From positions 1 to 64,000 of the forward strand of contig JAVYKX010000004.1 of NCBI GenBank assembly GCA_038741495.1: a DNA stretch of 64,000 nt. The letters run 5' to 3'. A program made the position numbers and the translations under genes. Below the pieces are notes generated by a model. That model was not told the origin of the DNA and searched no databases. It saw nothing but the letters and a program-made list of their open reading frames with translations. Shown here one piece after another: positions 42,540 through 51,771 of the stretch. The DNA is from Thermofilum sp. (lineage in GTDB: Archaea > Thermoproteota > Thermoprotei > Thermofilales > Thermofilaceae). The stretch's first letter is position 1, and each line of letters opens with the position of its first letter.

Positions 42540-43463
42540 TCAGCCGCTTCGGAGCGCTAGATCCAGGAGTTCTCGAACACCCTCCTCCAGGCTCACGAGG
42601 GGCTGAAAGCCTAAGCGCGCTCTAGCTTTCGCGATATCAGCGTAGCTGTGCTTCACATCTCCTGGGCGCGGCCTGTCGTACACGGGCTCGAGCTCCAGCC
42701 CCGCTAGCCTCGTAACCAGCTTGGCGAGCTCGAGGATCGAAGTAGGCTTGCCCGAAGCCACGTTGAGTACTTCGTTCCGCAGACCCCGCTCGAGCGCTGC
42801 CAGCACCGCTCTAGCGACGTCCCGCACGTGCACGAAGTCTCTAGTCTGGGAACCGTCTCCGAAGATCACTGGGGGGAGGCCCCTCGCCGCTCTCTCGACG
42901 AATTTCGCGATGACACCTGCGTACGCTGCTGACTGGCCGGGCCCGTACACGTTGAAGAGCCGGAGCGTGAGGTAGCTGAGCCCGTAAACCTTGCTGAAAA
43001 CCTCGAGGACCTGCTCCCCCATCAGCTTGCTCAAGCCGTAGGGCGAGATCGGCCGAGTCGGATGGTCCTCCCTCACCGGGAGGTAGGTAGGCTCGCCGTA
43101 GACTGCCGCTGAGCTCAGGTAGATGAACAGCTCAGCGCCGGAGTCGCTGCAAGCCTTCGCTAGCTTAGCGGTTGCGATAGCGTTGTTTTCGAAGTACTCG
43201 AGAGGCTTCTCGACGGACTCGGCCACGTCGATGTACGCTGCAGCGTGCACAACCGCGTCGAAGTCCGCGCAGCTGACCTGCCCCCTAACGTCCGAGACGA
43301 CTAGCTGCACGCCCGCCTCGCGGAGCCTGCTGAGAGTGTACCTGCTCGGCCTCTCGAGGTTGTCAAGCGCGACGACACTGTAGCCTTTTTCAGCCAGGAG
43401 GAGGGCTACGTGCCCCCCGACGAAGCCGGCACCGCCCGTGACGAGCACCTTCACTTCAGGCAC
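42540..43463 (-). CDS. galE: NAD-dependent UDP-glucose 4-epimerase-like protein
   Basis: A 307-residue extended SDR. NAD binding VLVTGGAGFVGGHVALLLAE, DNLERPS, the catalytic SSAAVYG and YGLSKLMGE (Tyr-x3-Lys), RLFNVYGPGQ, and the end ARLGFQPLVSLEEGVRELLD are all present. With GalK and GalT in the window it completes the Leloir pathway, though related enzymes use other UDP-sugars. It overlaps the CPBP protease gene upstream by 8 bases. Confidence 0.82.
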   Translation of the reverse strand: MPEVKVLVTGGAGFVGGHVALLLAEKGYSVVALDNLERPSRYTLSRLREAGVQLVVSDVRGQVSCADFDAVVHAAAYIDVAESVEKPLEYFENNAIATAKLAKACSDSGAELFIYLSSAAVYGEPTYLPVREDHPTRPISPYGLSKLMGEQVLEVFSKVYGLSYLTLRLFNVYGPGQSAAYAGVIAKFVERAARGLPPVIFGDGSQTRDFVHVRDVARAVLAALERGLRNEVLNVASGKPTSILELAKLVTRLAGLELEPVYDRPRPGDVKHSYADIAKARARLGFQPLVSLEEGVRELLDLALRSG

Positions 43464-44067
43464 CCAGGATGGCTGGCACCGGGGCGATGTAGAGGACGAG
43501 GTAGAGCCACGCGATGTGGGCAGCAGCGCTGCACGCTACCCCCCACTTCCTCGCCAGCAAGCCAGTCACCAGGCCCACGGGGGCGGCTGCGAGGATCAGG
43601 AGCGGGAGCCCGGAGACCAGGTGCACCAGCGAGTACGGAATCGCGGAGAGCCACCACGGCCTGCCTAGCCGCGAGACTATCAGGTCCTCCTGAAGGTAAC
43701 CCCTCCAGAAAACTTCCTCTGCAAGCCCTACTACAAAAACCGCAGCTAGCTCTACGGGTGTGCGGGTTAGCGAGCTGTAAACTCGAAGCACCTGCCACCA
43801 CATCCCCACCGCTACCGAGAAGGCTCCTCCCGCTATGAAAACGAAGTAGAGTGCGAGAGCGCCGAGGGGCCAGGCGAGGAGCCAGCCTCTCGACGGCGGG
43901 AGGCGGCTCCGCAGGCTCGGCTTCAGCGCTAGCGCAAAGGCGGCTAGGGTGGAGGCAGCTAGGCTCATCGCTAGCACCAGCCACTCGAGTGCAAGGTTGA
44001 AAACCACGTAGAACAGCGGCCAGGGAAGAGCTAGCAGCAGGTAGTCTGAAGCTTCTGTTCGCGCCAC
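43456..44067 (-). CDS. CPBP family intramembrane metalloprotease
   Basis: A 203-residue membrane protein with about six helices. CPBP (CAAX/Abi) motifs are VGLAEEVFWRGYLQ (EE-x3-R), IPYSLVHLVSG and AAAHIAWLYL (late His). Such proteases process prenylated or membrane proteins and, in some bacteria, protect against bacteriocins. It is the first gene of a minus-strand pair with the epimerase. Confidence 0.85.
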   Translation of the reverse strand: MARTEASDYLLLALPWPLFYVVFNLALEWLVLAMSLAASTLAAFALALKPSLRSRLPPSRGWLLAWPLGALALYFVFIAGGAFSVAVGMWWQVLRVYSSLTRTPVELAAVFVVGLAEEVFWRGYLQEDLIVSRLGRPWWLSAIPYSLVHLVSGLPLLILAAAPVGLVTGLLARKWGVACSAAAHIAWLYLVLYIAPVPAILGA

Positions 44068-44120
44068 GGTGTCGAAGTGTAGAGCAACTTAAAAAAGAAT
44101 GATGTTTCCGGTTCACCCCC

Positions 44121-44864
44121 GTGCAGAAAGATGCCTTGCTGGTCGCCGAGAAGCTGTGGAAGTTCTACAGCCGCACCCCCGCGCTGACCGGCGTCTCGCT
44201 CTCCGTGCGCAGCGGGGAGATCTACGCGCTGCTAGGCCCCAACGGGGCTGGGAAGACAACGCTCCTGAAAGTGATCGTCGGGCTCTTGAAGCCGAGCTCT
44301 GGGATCGTTAGGGTCTGCGGCCACGACGTTAGGAGCGAGAGGCTCAGGGCGCTGTCCTGCCTCGGCTACGTCCCCGAGAACCCTGTGGGCTTCGACTACC
44401 TGACGGTCCGGGAGTTCCTCGAGTTCGTCGGCTCGCTGAGGGGTGTGCCGAGGGAGCTCGTGGAGGAGAGTATCGCGAAGTACTTGCCGATGTTCGGCAT
44501 AGAGGATAAGGAGCACGAGTTCATGGGGAGGCTCTCTAGAGGATCTGTGCAGAAGGTTCTCGTGGCTGCAGCCTTCATGCACAGGCCCCGGGTCCTAGTC
44601 ATGGACGAGCCCATATCCGGCATGGACCCCGAGTCGCAGAGGGCTTTCAAAGACGAGGTGAGGAGCTTCGCCTCGCAGGGCGCTGCAGTCCTCATCTCGA
44701 GCCACATGCTCGACACCGTCGAGAGGCTCTGCACGAGAGTCGGTGTGATCAACAAAGGCTCCCTGATCGCCGAGGGCACGCTCGAGGAGGTCAAGCGCAA
44801 AGCGGAAGCGGGCGAGAGCGCAACCCTGGAGGAAGTCTTCCTGAAGCTGGTGAGAGGTGCGTAG
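44121..44864 (+). CDS. ABC-2 type transporter ATP-binding protein
   Basis: 247 residues. Walker A LLGPNGAGKTTLLKVIVG (about 33-50), signature MGRLSRGSVQKVLVAAA (LSRGS, common in Nat/ABC-2 types), Walker B VLVMDEPISGMDP and H-loop LISSHMLD are visible. Its permease follows directly. The substrate is not evident. GTG 44121 is the start. Confidence 0.9.
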   Translation: MQKDALLVAEKLWKFYSRTPALTGVSLSVRSGEIYALLGPNGAGKTTLLKVIVGLLKPSSGIVRVCGHDVRSERLRALSCLGYVPENPVGFDYLTVREFLEFVGSLRGVPRELVEESIAKYLPMFGIEDKEHEFMGRLSRGSVQKVLVAAAFMHRPRVLVMDEPISGMDPESQRAFKDEVRSFASQGAAVLISSHMLDTVERLCTRVGVINKGSLIAEGTLEEVKRKAEAGESATLEEVFLKLVRGA

Positions 44865-46448
44865 ATGAAGCGCGCTTGGGAGGTTACAGTCTACCTTCTC
44901 AAGAACAACGTCAACGCGGTCGCCAGGACGCTCACCCAGAGCAGCGCCGGTAAAGTCGCCTTAGCAGCCCTCCTCGCAGTGCTCGCCGCCCCACCGGCTT
45001 ACTCCATCCTCTCCGTAGCGGTTCACGGCCCGCCCCCCGCGGCGCTCGCCCGAAGCTGGATACCTGCGGGCTTGGAGAAGAACACGGTGATAGCCAGCAC
45101 CAGCGCTTTCCTAACAGTAATCGTTCTGATGACAGCGTTCAGAGGCCCTCACGAGATCACGGCCAGCGAGGAAGCAGAGTACGAGCTGCTCTTGTCGCTA
45201 CCTCTAACGATGCCAGAGTACGTGCTCGGCAAGCTCGGCTACTTCGCCGCGCAGTCTCTACTAGCGAGCACCGCCCTCGTAGTCGCTGGAGTAGCGCTAG
45301 CCCCCCTCGTGACCGGGGGGAGCGTTGCTAAAGCCCTCCTCTTCCCTCTGGCGTACCTCCTCTTCCTCCTCTACGCTGAGACCCTGTTCCAGCTGATCGT
45401 CGTGGTGAGGGCGGTCTCGGGCCGCCGCGTCTGGGCGGTCTCGGCCGCGGCGCTCGCGTACCTGGCCGCTGCCGCCGCGCATTCTGTTCTCACGAGGTCC
45501 CTGTCTCCTTTGCTCACCGCCCCCGCGCTGCTAGCAGCCGCACCCCTCGTGCACTGCTTCACGATTTCTGAGACGCCCGCCTTCGTAGCTCTAGAGCTCG
45601 CGGCCTTACTCCTCCTCGACGCGCTTCTCGTAGCGTGCCTCTACGCGGTGTCAACCCGCCTCGAACCTGAGAACGTTAAACCGCTCAGCGAGGTTGCGAG
45701 ATCTCTACTCCTGGGTAGGCCTACGCGGAGCCGCCGGATGCCGGGGAGCCACAGCGCCGCTATCAGGAGAGTCGTGCTGGAGCTTCCGCTGCTATCGCTT
45801 AGGCACGCTGCGCTCGTTCTCGGAGCGCTAGCTGCGGCGGCCGGCGGAGGCTACGCTGCAAGGCTCCTGCTGCCGGGGCTTGACGCTTCAACGGTTACTT
45901 CCTTCGCGGTAGGCGTGCTAGTACTCGAGCTCACAGTCTCGACGGGCAACATCGCGCTCCGCGATCTTTCGCCGCTGTGGTTGTACAGGACTTCAGCCCA
46001 GAGCATGAAGCCGCTAGCCGCCTCCTTGCTAGCCAAGAGCGTGGTGTACTACACGGAGTCCTTCGCAGTCGTGGGAGTGCTGCTCGCTTCCCTGACCGGG
46101 AACCCGGCGCACCTGCTGTTACCGCTCGCAGCCATGCCTGCCTCTGCAGCGTCGGCCACCGTGGCTCTATGGTTCCTCGCCCACGTAGCTGCTCACCGCA
46201 GGCTGGTCCGCTTCTCGTCGCGAGGCTTCTACCTCCTCGAAGACATCGTAGCGACGCTCATCATGGGCTTCTCCCTCGTTGCCGCCGTCTTCTCGGTAAC
46301 TTCCTTCAACCTACTGCTGGAGTACGCGAGCGGCACAGCTCTCTTCAAGCTCTTCCCGCTCATCTCCCTGGCAGTCGGAGCAATCCTCACTTTGATAGGG
46401 AGAGACGTGCTCGCCGATACGCTCGCCTCGATCGACGTAGCAGGCTAG
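44865..46448 (+). CDS. ABC-2 type transporter permease
   Basis: A 527-residue membrane protein with about 12 helices, begun directly after the ATPase stop. An early cytoplasmic stretch (GPHEITASEEAEYELLLSLP) matches the elbow region of ABC-2 exporters of the Nat/YxlF kind. Two similar halves are likely. Its stop overlaps the stop of the convergent PHP gene by 4 bases. Confidence 0.75.
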   Translation: MKRAWEVTVYLLKNNVNAVARTLTQSSAGKVALAALLAVLAAPPAYSILSVAVHGPPPAALARSWIPAGLEKNTVIASTSAFLTVIVLMTAFRGPHEITASEEAEYELLLSLPLTMPEYVLGKLGYFAAQSLLASTALVVAGVALAPLVTGGSVAKALLFPLAYLLFLLYAETLFQLIVVVRAVSGRRVWAVSAAALAYLAAAAAHSVLTRSLSPLLTAPALLAAAPLVHCFTISETPAFVALELAALLLLDALLVACLYAVSTRLEPENVKPLSEVARSLLLGRPTRSRRMPGSHSAAIRRVVLELPLLSLRHAALVLGALAAAAGGGYAARLLLPGLDASTVTSFAVGVLVLELTVSTGNIALRDLSPLWLYRTSAQSMKPLAASLLAKSVVYYTESFAVVGVLLASLTGNPAHLLLPLAAMPASAASATVALWFLAHVAAHRRLVRFSSRGFYLLEDIVATLIMGFSLVAAVFSVTSFNLLLEYASGTALFKLFPLISLAVGAILTLIGRDVLADTLASIDVAG

Positions 46449-47854
46449 AGCTCCCCCACCGAAACGTGGATGGGCGCTGTCAGCGAGGAAAGCACGTTCT
46501 CAGGGTGGTAGGGGTCCAGCGGATCTTCCGCTGCGCGAAGAGTCTCAAGCCTGATGAAGATCGCATCCCTCAAGTCAACCTCCAGCTCGGCTTCGAAAGC
46601 TTTTTCCTCAACGTTCCAGGTAGCGATCACCCCCTTGTCCGTGACGAGCCTCGCGAGGTGCCCAGCACCCTCCTCAACCTTCACCAGCACTCTAGCGTTG
46701 CCCACCGCGGCGGCGGTCCCGCCCATCGGCACCTCTCTCCCGCCCGCCGCAACCGCGAGCTCAACCTTCGGGCCGCTCGGCGACTCCGACACGAAAACCC
46801 TCTGCCTGAGAAGGCCTCCCAGCAACCCTTCCTCGCTGAGCTCGTCGACGTAAACCCAGGTGGTCGGGGTTCCGAGTAGAAGCAGGTCTCCCGAAACCTT
46901 CAAGTTATGCACATCGCTACCGCCCACAAGCCCGAGCCTGCATCCCGCGCGCAGCTGGTCATCCCACTTCCTCAGAGAGACGTAGTTGTTGAACTCCCAA
47001 AACGCGTGGAAAACCTCGACCAGGTCGGCGAAACCCATCACACCCCACTCCCAGTCTGGTCCAAGGGGCTTAGGGTGGTTGACCGAAACTACGCCTCCTC
47101 TACGCCTCACATCCTCGACAGCCCGCAGCAGATCTGCAGTGCTCTGGATCCTGAACTCCGGAGTCCTCTCAACACCATACACGTTGAAGTGTCCCCGGTA
47201 CGTGGTTACTTCTACTCCGCGCAGAACCAGCACACCGTCCAGGAACAGGCTTCTGCCACCCATCTCGAGAACGTGAGAGTGAGTATTGTGGTCGGTTACA
47301 GCGACAAAGTCGAGACCTAGCTTCCTCGCCGTCGACGCGAGCTCTGAGATGCTGGAGTCCCCATCGCTGTGAACCGTGTGCGTGTGAAAGTCGCCCCTAA
47401 CCCAGCCCTCCCTAGCCCGCGGCCCTTCCTCAACTGACTGCAGAATACTGCCCCCAGACCCTCCGCCGCCTCTAGCCTCTTCCGAGAACGTTATCGAGAC
47501 TTCGTACTCGCAGCCCCCTTCAGGGATCTTGTATAGGCCTAGGATCACGTGCCAGGTCCCGCTCCTCAGAGGCCCGGGGATGTAGCTGGGCGTGGCCGAG
47601 GCTTCAGAGATGTAGAAAGACTTCTTGTTCGACCCACTCCACCCCCTGAAGCTCTCCATGGCTTCTACGAGCTCGAGGGGTCCTGGCTCGAAAACCCCGA
47701 TGTCGATCGTACACTCGCCGGGGCCGAGGCCGCGGTAGCTGTACTCCACCTCGATGGCTCTGCACCACTCGGGGACCTCGAAAGGCAGGTACAGGTACGT
47801 CCCAGCCTGCTCCCTGCCCGCGGCCCCCTTCATCTTCAGGCTGGCGGTCTTCAT
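46445..47854 (-). CDS. PHP-domain metallohydrolase (CehA/McbA type)
   Basis: A 469-residue protein. An N-terminal beta domain (about 1-150) and a Gly/Ser linker precede the PHP domain: WVRGDFHTHTVHSDGDSSIS (HxH), FVAVTDHNTHSHVLEM, VVSVNHPKP and GGSDVHN, together the usual metal ligands. A C-terminal beta domain follows. The family hydrolyses phosphoesters or carbamates, but the substrate is unknown here. The start overlaps the permease stop by 4 bases, so the two are co-expressed. Confidence 0.82.
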   Translation of the reverse strand: MKTASLKMKGAAGREQAGTYLYLPFEVPEWCRAIEVEYSYRGLGPGECTIDIGVFEPGPLELVEAMESFRGWSGSNKKSFYISEASATPSYIPGPLRSGTWHVILGLYKIPEGGCEYEVSITFSEEARGGGGSGGSILQSVEEGPRAREGWVRGDFHTHTVHSDGDSSISELASTARKLGLDFVAVTDHNTHSHVLEMGGRSLFLDGVLVLRGVEVTTYRGHFNVYGVERTPEFRIQSTADLLRAVEDVRRRGGVVSVNHPKPLGPDWEWGVMGFADLVEVFHAFWEFNNYVSLRKWDDQLRAGCRLGLVGGSDVHNLKVSGDLLLLGTPTTWVYVDELSEEGLLGGLLRQRVFVSESPSGPKVELAVAAGGREVPMGGTAAAVGNARVLVKVEEGAGHLARLVTDKGVIATWNVEEKAFEAELEVDLRDAIFIRLETLRAAEDPLDPYHPENVLSSLTAPIHVSVGEL

Positions 47855-49158
47855 ACAGCTCTACCCCGCTTCCTCGCTCTTGTGAGTTTCGTGTACGTTG
47901 CGTACCACAGCGCGCCTATCAGGACGACAGCCGCCCCGAGGGAGGCGGCTGAGCCGAGCAGGCTGAGCGTCAGCGCTGTGCTGAGCAGCATGCCCGCGTA
48001 GGAGTGAATAGGAACGCCTCTAACGTCGTACCGCACTCTCAGGCTTGCCCGCTCCAGCCTCAGCGCGGCGTAGTTTGTCAGGATGTGCGTGATGAGGACG
48101 CAGAAGCTTGTAAGGCTCGCCAAGCTCGCGAGGTCGATGGTGAGAACCAGGAACGCCATGACGGCTCCCGAGAGCAGGACGGTGTACACAGGTGTCCTGA
48201 ACCTGCTGTGCAGCTTCGAAAGCGTGTAAGGCATCTCCATGTTCCTCGCCATAGCGAAGAATATCCTCGACTGCCCCATGACGGAGGTTAAAACCACGCT
48301 GAACGTCGCGAGGAGGCCTCCAGCGTACAGCAGAGGCTTCAGCCCGAGCTCTTCAGCCGCCTCAGCTAGCGGGGCCTGCGAGGAGCTAAGCCTAACCCAG
48401 CCGACCGTGCCCACCGCGGTGACTGCAACCAGGAGGTAAATAGTGGAGGAGACGGCTAGAGCCAGCAGTATCGCTCGGGGGATGTTCCGCTCCGGGTCCT
48501 TCACCTCCTCGGCGAGCGTCGTGATCCTTGGGAATCCGATGTACGCGAAGTAGAACAGCCCTGAGGCCTGAACGACCGCGAGCAGACCCTTATCGAGAAC
48601 GCCGCCCAGGTTTGCCGGCTGGACTCGGGGGAGGCCTGCTGCGGAGAACGCTACGAGAGCTAGAAGCTTCAACACTACGATAAGGTTGTTAACGCTCGCC
48701 GAGAGCTTCGCGCCGAGGACGTTGAGCAGCGTCACGAGAGCTATCAGGCCCAGAGCCGCAGCTTTCACCGGGATCTCCGGGAAGGCTGAGGACAAGTAGC
48801 TCCCGAAGCCTAAGCTCGCGGTAGCTCCCAGGACTATGTTCCCTGAAACCCACAGCCAGCCCATCATGAAGCCGGTGAAAGGAGATATGAGGGTGTGCCC
48901 GAACTCGTAAGGCCCTCCAGCCCTAGGCAGAGCAGCCCCCAGCTCGCAGAAGCTGAGAGCTGTGAACGTTGCGCTCACACCGCTGAGAACTACAGCCAGC
49001 AGAACCCCGGAACCCGCGATCCCCGCCGCGATCCCTATCAGCACGAAGATTCCAGCGCCGATAATTGCGCCGAGGCCCACTGACACGGCGTCCAGGAGGC
49101 TAAGCTGCCTCTGAAGCTGTACACCTGTTCCGCCTTCATCTCTGCTCACTACCACCAC
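47851..49158 (-). CDS. APC-family amino acid permease
   Basis: A 435-residue, 12-helix transporter of the APC superfamily. The opening LSLLDAVSVGLGAIIGAGIF (helix-1 break GxGAIIGAGIF) is diagnostic, followed by LPRAGGPYEFGHTLISPFTG and YIGFPRITTLAEEVKDPERN. It imports an amino acid or amine, probably by proton symport. It is the first gene of an operon with the PHP hydrolase, which might act on an imported compound. Confidence 0.9.
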   Translation of the reverse strand: MVVVSRDEGGTGVQLQRQLSLLDAVSVGLGAIIGAGIFVLIGIAAGIAGSGVLLAVVLSGVSATFTALSFCELGAALPRAGGPYEFGHTLISPFTGFMMGWLWVSGNIVLGATASLGFGSYLSSAFPEIPVKAAALGLIALVTLLNVLGAKLSASVNNLIVVLKLLALVAFSAAGLPRVQPANLGGVLDKGLLAVVQASGLFYFAYIGFPRITTLAEEVKDPERNIPRAILLALAVSSTIYLLVAVTAVGTVGWVRLSSSQAPLAEAAEELGLKPLLYAGGLLATFSVVLTSVMGQSRIFFAMARNMEMPYTLSKLHSRFRTPVYTVLLSGAVMAFLVLTIDLASLASLTSFCVLITHILTNYAALRLERASLRVRYDVRGVPIHSYAGMLLSTALTLSLLGSAASLGAAVVLIGALWYATYTKLTRARKRGRAV

Positions 49159-49473
49159 CCGTGCCTTCCTCCTCCGGAGCTGTGGGGTCTGGCTTCACTC
49201 TCCAGGCACCTCCACCCGTAGCTGCGCCCCGAGAGCACTGGGAGCTACAGACTGCGTGAAAAAGGTTTCGAGGTAAATGCTTTCGGCGCTTTTCCGCGGG
49301 CGCAGCTCTCGAGGGCAGCCTCTGCGAAAAGCCAATTGGGGAGCTTAACGCTAGCAGGTAGGGGGATGATGCAAGTCTGGAGCTCTGAGGGGTGAAGAGC
49401 TTTCCGCTGAGCGCTGACCCTACTCCGAAACCTTTCTAGGAATTGAATGAGTTGTCATAATTTTTTCTGCCAA
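49159..49473. other. intergenic region between divergent transporter genes
   Basis: About 315 bases separate the APC permease and the MFS gene starts. The part near 49160-49430 is GC-rich and holds no gene. AT content rises from 49440 toward the MFS promoter. Confidence 0.4.
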
Positions 49474-49498
49474 ATATTTAAAAATAACAGTTGTTATT
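49474..49498 (+). promoter_or_regulatory. MFS promoter with overlapping palindrome
   Basis: A TATA box (atatttaaaa, 49474-49483) is followed at once by AATAACA-GT-TGTTATT (49483-49498), a perfect palindrome with 7-base arms, 15 bases before GTG 49513. A repressor bound there would block the transcription machinery. Confidence 0.6.
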
Positions 49499-49512
49499 CT
49501 TCTCCCCGCAGG

Positions 49513-50787
49513 GTGGCACCGTTGCAGAAGTTCAGCTACGGGAAAATCTTCCTTCTCGGCTTCGGCTTCTTCGGGATCAGTGTCATCTGGTCCATCTACA
49601 ACTCCTACGTCCCGGTATTCCTGAAGGAGCACGCACTCCCCTCGTGGCTCGTCGGCTTCATCATGACGATCGATAACATCTTCGCTGTAGTGCTGCTCCC
49701 CTACATCGGCGTGCTCAGCGACCTCACTAGGACGCGGCTCGGCAGGCGAAAACCCTACATCCTCGCGGGCGCCCCTCCAGCGGCTCTCACCTTCGCGCTG
49801 ATCCCGCTGCTTAGAGGCGAGCTGATACCGATGATGATCGTCATTCTCTTCATGAACCTTTCAATGGCGCTCTTCCGCTCACCAGTCATCGCGTTCATGC
49901 CCGATATAACGCCATCCGAGTACAGGAGCCAGGCTAACGGGATCATCAACTTCATGGGAGGAGTGGGCTCGCTGCTCGCGTTCTTCGCGGGAAGCTGGCT
50001 ATACCGGCTCAACCCAACATACCCCTTCATCGCGAGCGCTGTCCTGCTCGCCGCCTCCAGCTTCCTCGTAATCGTCCTTGTCGACGAGCCTGAAGAGTTC
50101 AAGGTGAAGGGTGGTAAGTCAAACATCGGCGGAGAGCTCGGCAGGCTCTTCCGGAGGAGCTTCGCCGACCTAGGGGGGACTCTCTCCGCTGCCTACAGCG
50201 ACCCAGACAAGAGCCTCCTGTTCATGCTGGCGTCAATCTTCCTCTGGTTCGTGGGCTACAACGCTATTGAGACTTTCTTCACGAGTTACGCGAAGTGGTA
50301 CATGGGGATCGGTGAGGCGACAGGAGCTTTCCTCCTGGGTTTCGTGGCGCTCGGCTTCCTCATCTTCTCCCTCCCAGCTGGCTTCATTGGCGCTAAGCTC
50401 GGCCGCCGGAAGACGATGACTTTAGGGCTGCTGCTCATCCTAGTCCTCCTCTCTCTCGCGATGCAGCTGCCAGAGATCCTGCCCGTCGAGGTTGCTGTTC
50501 TCTACATCCAGGGAGTCTTCCTTCTCCTCGGCTTCTCCTGGGCGCTAGTGAACGTCAACTCCTTACCCACCGTCGTTGACATGACTTCGCGTGAGAAGCT
50601 AGGCACGTACACCGGCCTCTACTACTTCGCTTCTCAGACGGCGGCGATCACGGGCCCGCCGATCGCCGGGCTCTTCATAGACTTGCTCGGGTACGGTGCG
50701 CTCTTCCCCTTCTCCCTCATCTTCCTCGCTCTCTCCGCCGTTACCCTCCAGTTCGTGAAGCGGGGCGAAGCCCGGAGAGGCTTCTAA
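49513..50787 (+). CDS. MFS transporter, GPH/SLC45-like sugar carrier
   Basis: A transporter of about 424 residues and 12 helices. SFGFFGISVIWSIYN-like first helix, the loop GVLSDLTRTRLGRRKPYILA (MFS motif GxxSDxTxxRxGRRxP) and a second-half GAKLGRRKTMTLGLL place it with glycoside/sucrose-type cation symporters. GTG 49513 is supported by the promoter; TTG 49522 is an alternative. It may import galactosides or other sugars for the glycosidases in this window. Confidence 0.8.
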   Translation: MAPLQKFSYGKIFLLGFGFFGISVIWSIYNSYVPVFLKEHALPSWLVGFIMTIDNIFAVVLLPYIGVLSDLTRTRLGRRKPYILAGAPPAALTFALIPLLRGELIPMMIVILFMNLSMALFRSPVIAFMPDITPSEYRSQANGIINFMGGVGSLLAFFAGSWLYRLNPTYPFIASAVLLAASSFLVIVLVDEPEEFKVKGGKSNIGGELGRLFRRSFADLGGTLSAAYSDPDKSLLFMLASIFLWFVGYNAIETFFTSYAKWYMGIGEATGAFLLGFVALGFLIFSLPAGFIGAKLGRRKTMTLGLLLILVLLSLAMQLPEILPVEVAVLYIQGVFLLLGFSWALVNVNSLPTVVDMTSREKLGTYTGLYYFASQTAAITGPPIAGLFIDLLGYGALFPFSLIFLALSAVTLQFVKRGEARRGF

Positions 50788-50811
50788 AAAAGTGAACCCC
50801 ACGTACTCTTT
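50788..50811. terminator. bidirectional terminator between convergent genes
   Basis: The 24-base gap has A6 at the start (T6 on the minus strand) and T5 at about 50809-50813 on the plus strand, giving T-runs for both converging genes. Confidence 0.5.
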
Positions 50812-51693
50812 TTACGCGAGGTCTGCTAAGTCCTCTAGGAGGTCTAGTGCTCTGAGGATCTTCTCCTGCACCGCGGCTGGGAGGCTTGCCCGCGAGAAGT
50901 GTTCTCGTGCCTTGCGGAGAGCGTTCCTGGCCTCCTCCGTCCTCCCTCTACCTTCTAGAACCTCGCGGAGAACGAGCCTCTGCGCATCTTCCAAAAGCTC
51001 GACTCTGCTGAGCTCGCAGCGTGTTCTCGAGGCGAGAGAGGCTAGCGACTCGTAGGTGTCCCCGAGGTCCTCAAGGTGCTTGGCGGTTAAGCGCAGGTCC
51101 ACAAGCCGGACTCTCTCCTCGGGAGGGGTTAGGGGGTTCGCGACTCTACCTCTTATGAGCCTCACGGTGAGGAAGTACAGCCTGTCGACTCTATCGTCTA
51201 GAGCGCGGACTTCGTCTGCTACTTCCTCATCCCCCCGGCTGAGAGCCTGGAAAGCTTTCTCAAGCATCGATATAGAGACGGCGTTCATCCTGTACAGGAG
51301 GGACTCAACCGAGTAATCTTCCCTTATGAAGCACTGCAGGATTAAAGCGTTCCTAGACTCTTCTACGAGCTCTAAGCCGACGAGGAGGTTCTGCGCCTTA
51401 AGTGCTGCTTGCAGCGCTGACTCGCGACAACCCTCCTCTAAACTGATCTCTATCACTTCGCAGCCTTTCAGGTAAGCTGAGAGAATCTTGCGGAGCACTT
51501 CGCCGCCGCAGCTGATCCTAGCAATCGAGGGCTCTTTCCTCTCCTTCTGCCCGAGAGCGCGGACTCTGAGCACTCCTCCGCTTTCCGCCTCAACGGTGAC
51601 GTACCCTTCCTCGAGGCTGTTTTCGAGCACCCACGCCTTCGGAAGGGCTACGTAGTAGCTACCCCCTATCCTGATAACTCTTTTAACTTCCAC
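50812..51693 (-). CDS. PhoU-like regulator with AbrB-type N-terminal domain
   Basis: 293 residues. The N-terminal swapped-hairpin DNA-binding domain (KRVIRIGGSYYVALPKAWVL) is followed by two PhoU-like three-helix bundles (about 115-290; SISMLEKAFQALSRGDEEVA and LRLTAKHLEDLGDTYESLAS). This is the archaeal 'phosphate uptake regulator' layout. No phosphate transporter is adjacent, so the target is open. Confidence 0.85.
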   Translation of the reverse strand: MEVKRVIRIGGSYYVALPKAWVLENSLEEGYVTVEAESGGVLRVRALGQKERKEPSIARISCGGEVLRKILSAYLKGCEVIEISLEEGCRESALQAALKAQNLLVGLELVEESRNALILQCFIREDYSVESLLYRMNAVSISMLEKAFQALSRGDEEVADEVRALDDRVDRLYFLTVRLIRGRVANPLTPPEERVRLVDLRLTAKHLEDLGDTYESLASLASRTRCELSRVELLEDAQRLVLREVLEGRGRTEEARNALRKAREHFSRASLPAAVQEKILRALDLLEDLADLA

Positions 51694-51740
51694 AACAGTT
51701 AAACTGAGATAAACTCTTTTAAACAGTTCCAGCGGCGAGC

Positions 51741-51771
51741 TTTAAATACGGTGCCCGAGTACCTCTGCCGC
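51741..51771 (+). promoter_or_regulatory. promoter of the DedA gene
   Basis: TTTAAATA at 51741-51748 lies 24-31 bases before ATG 51772, so translation should begin there (leaderless) and not at GTG 51751. Confidence 0.55.
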
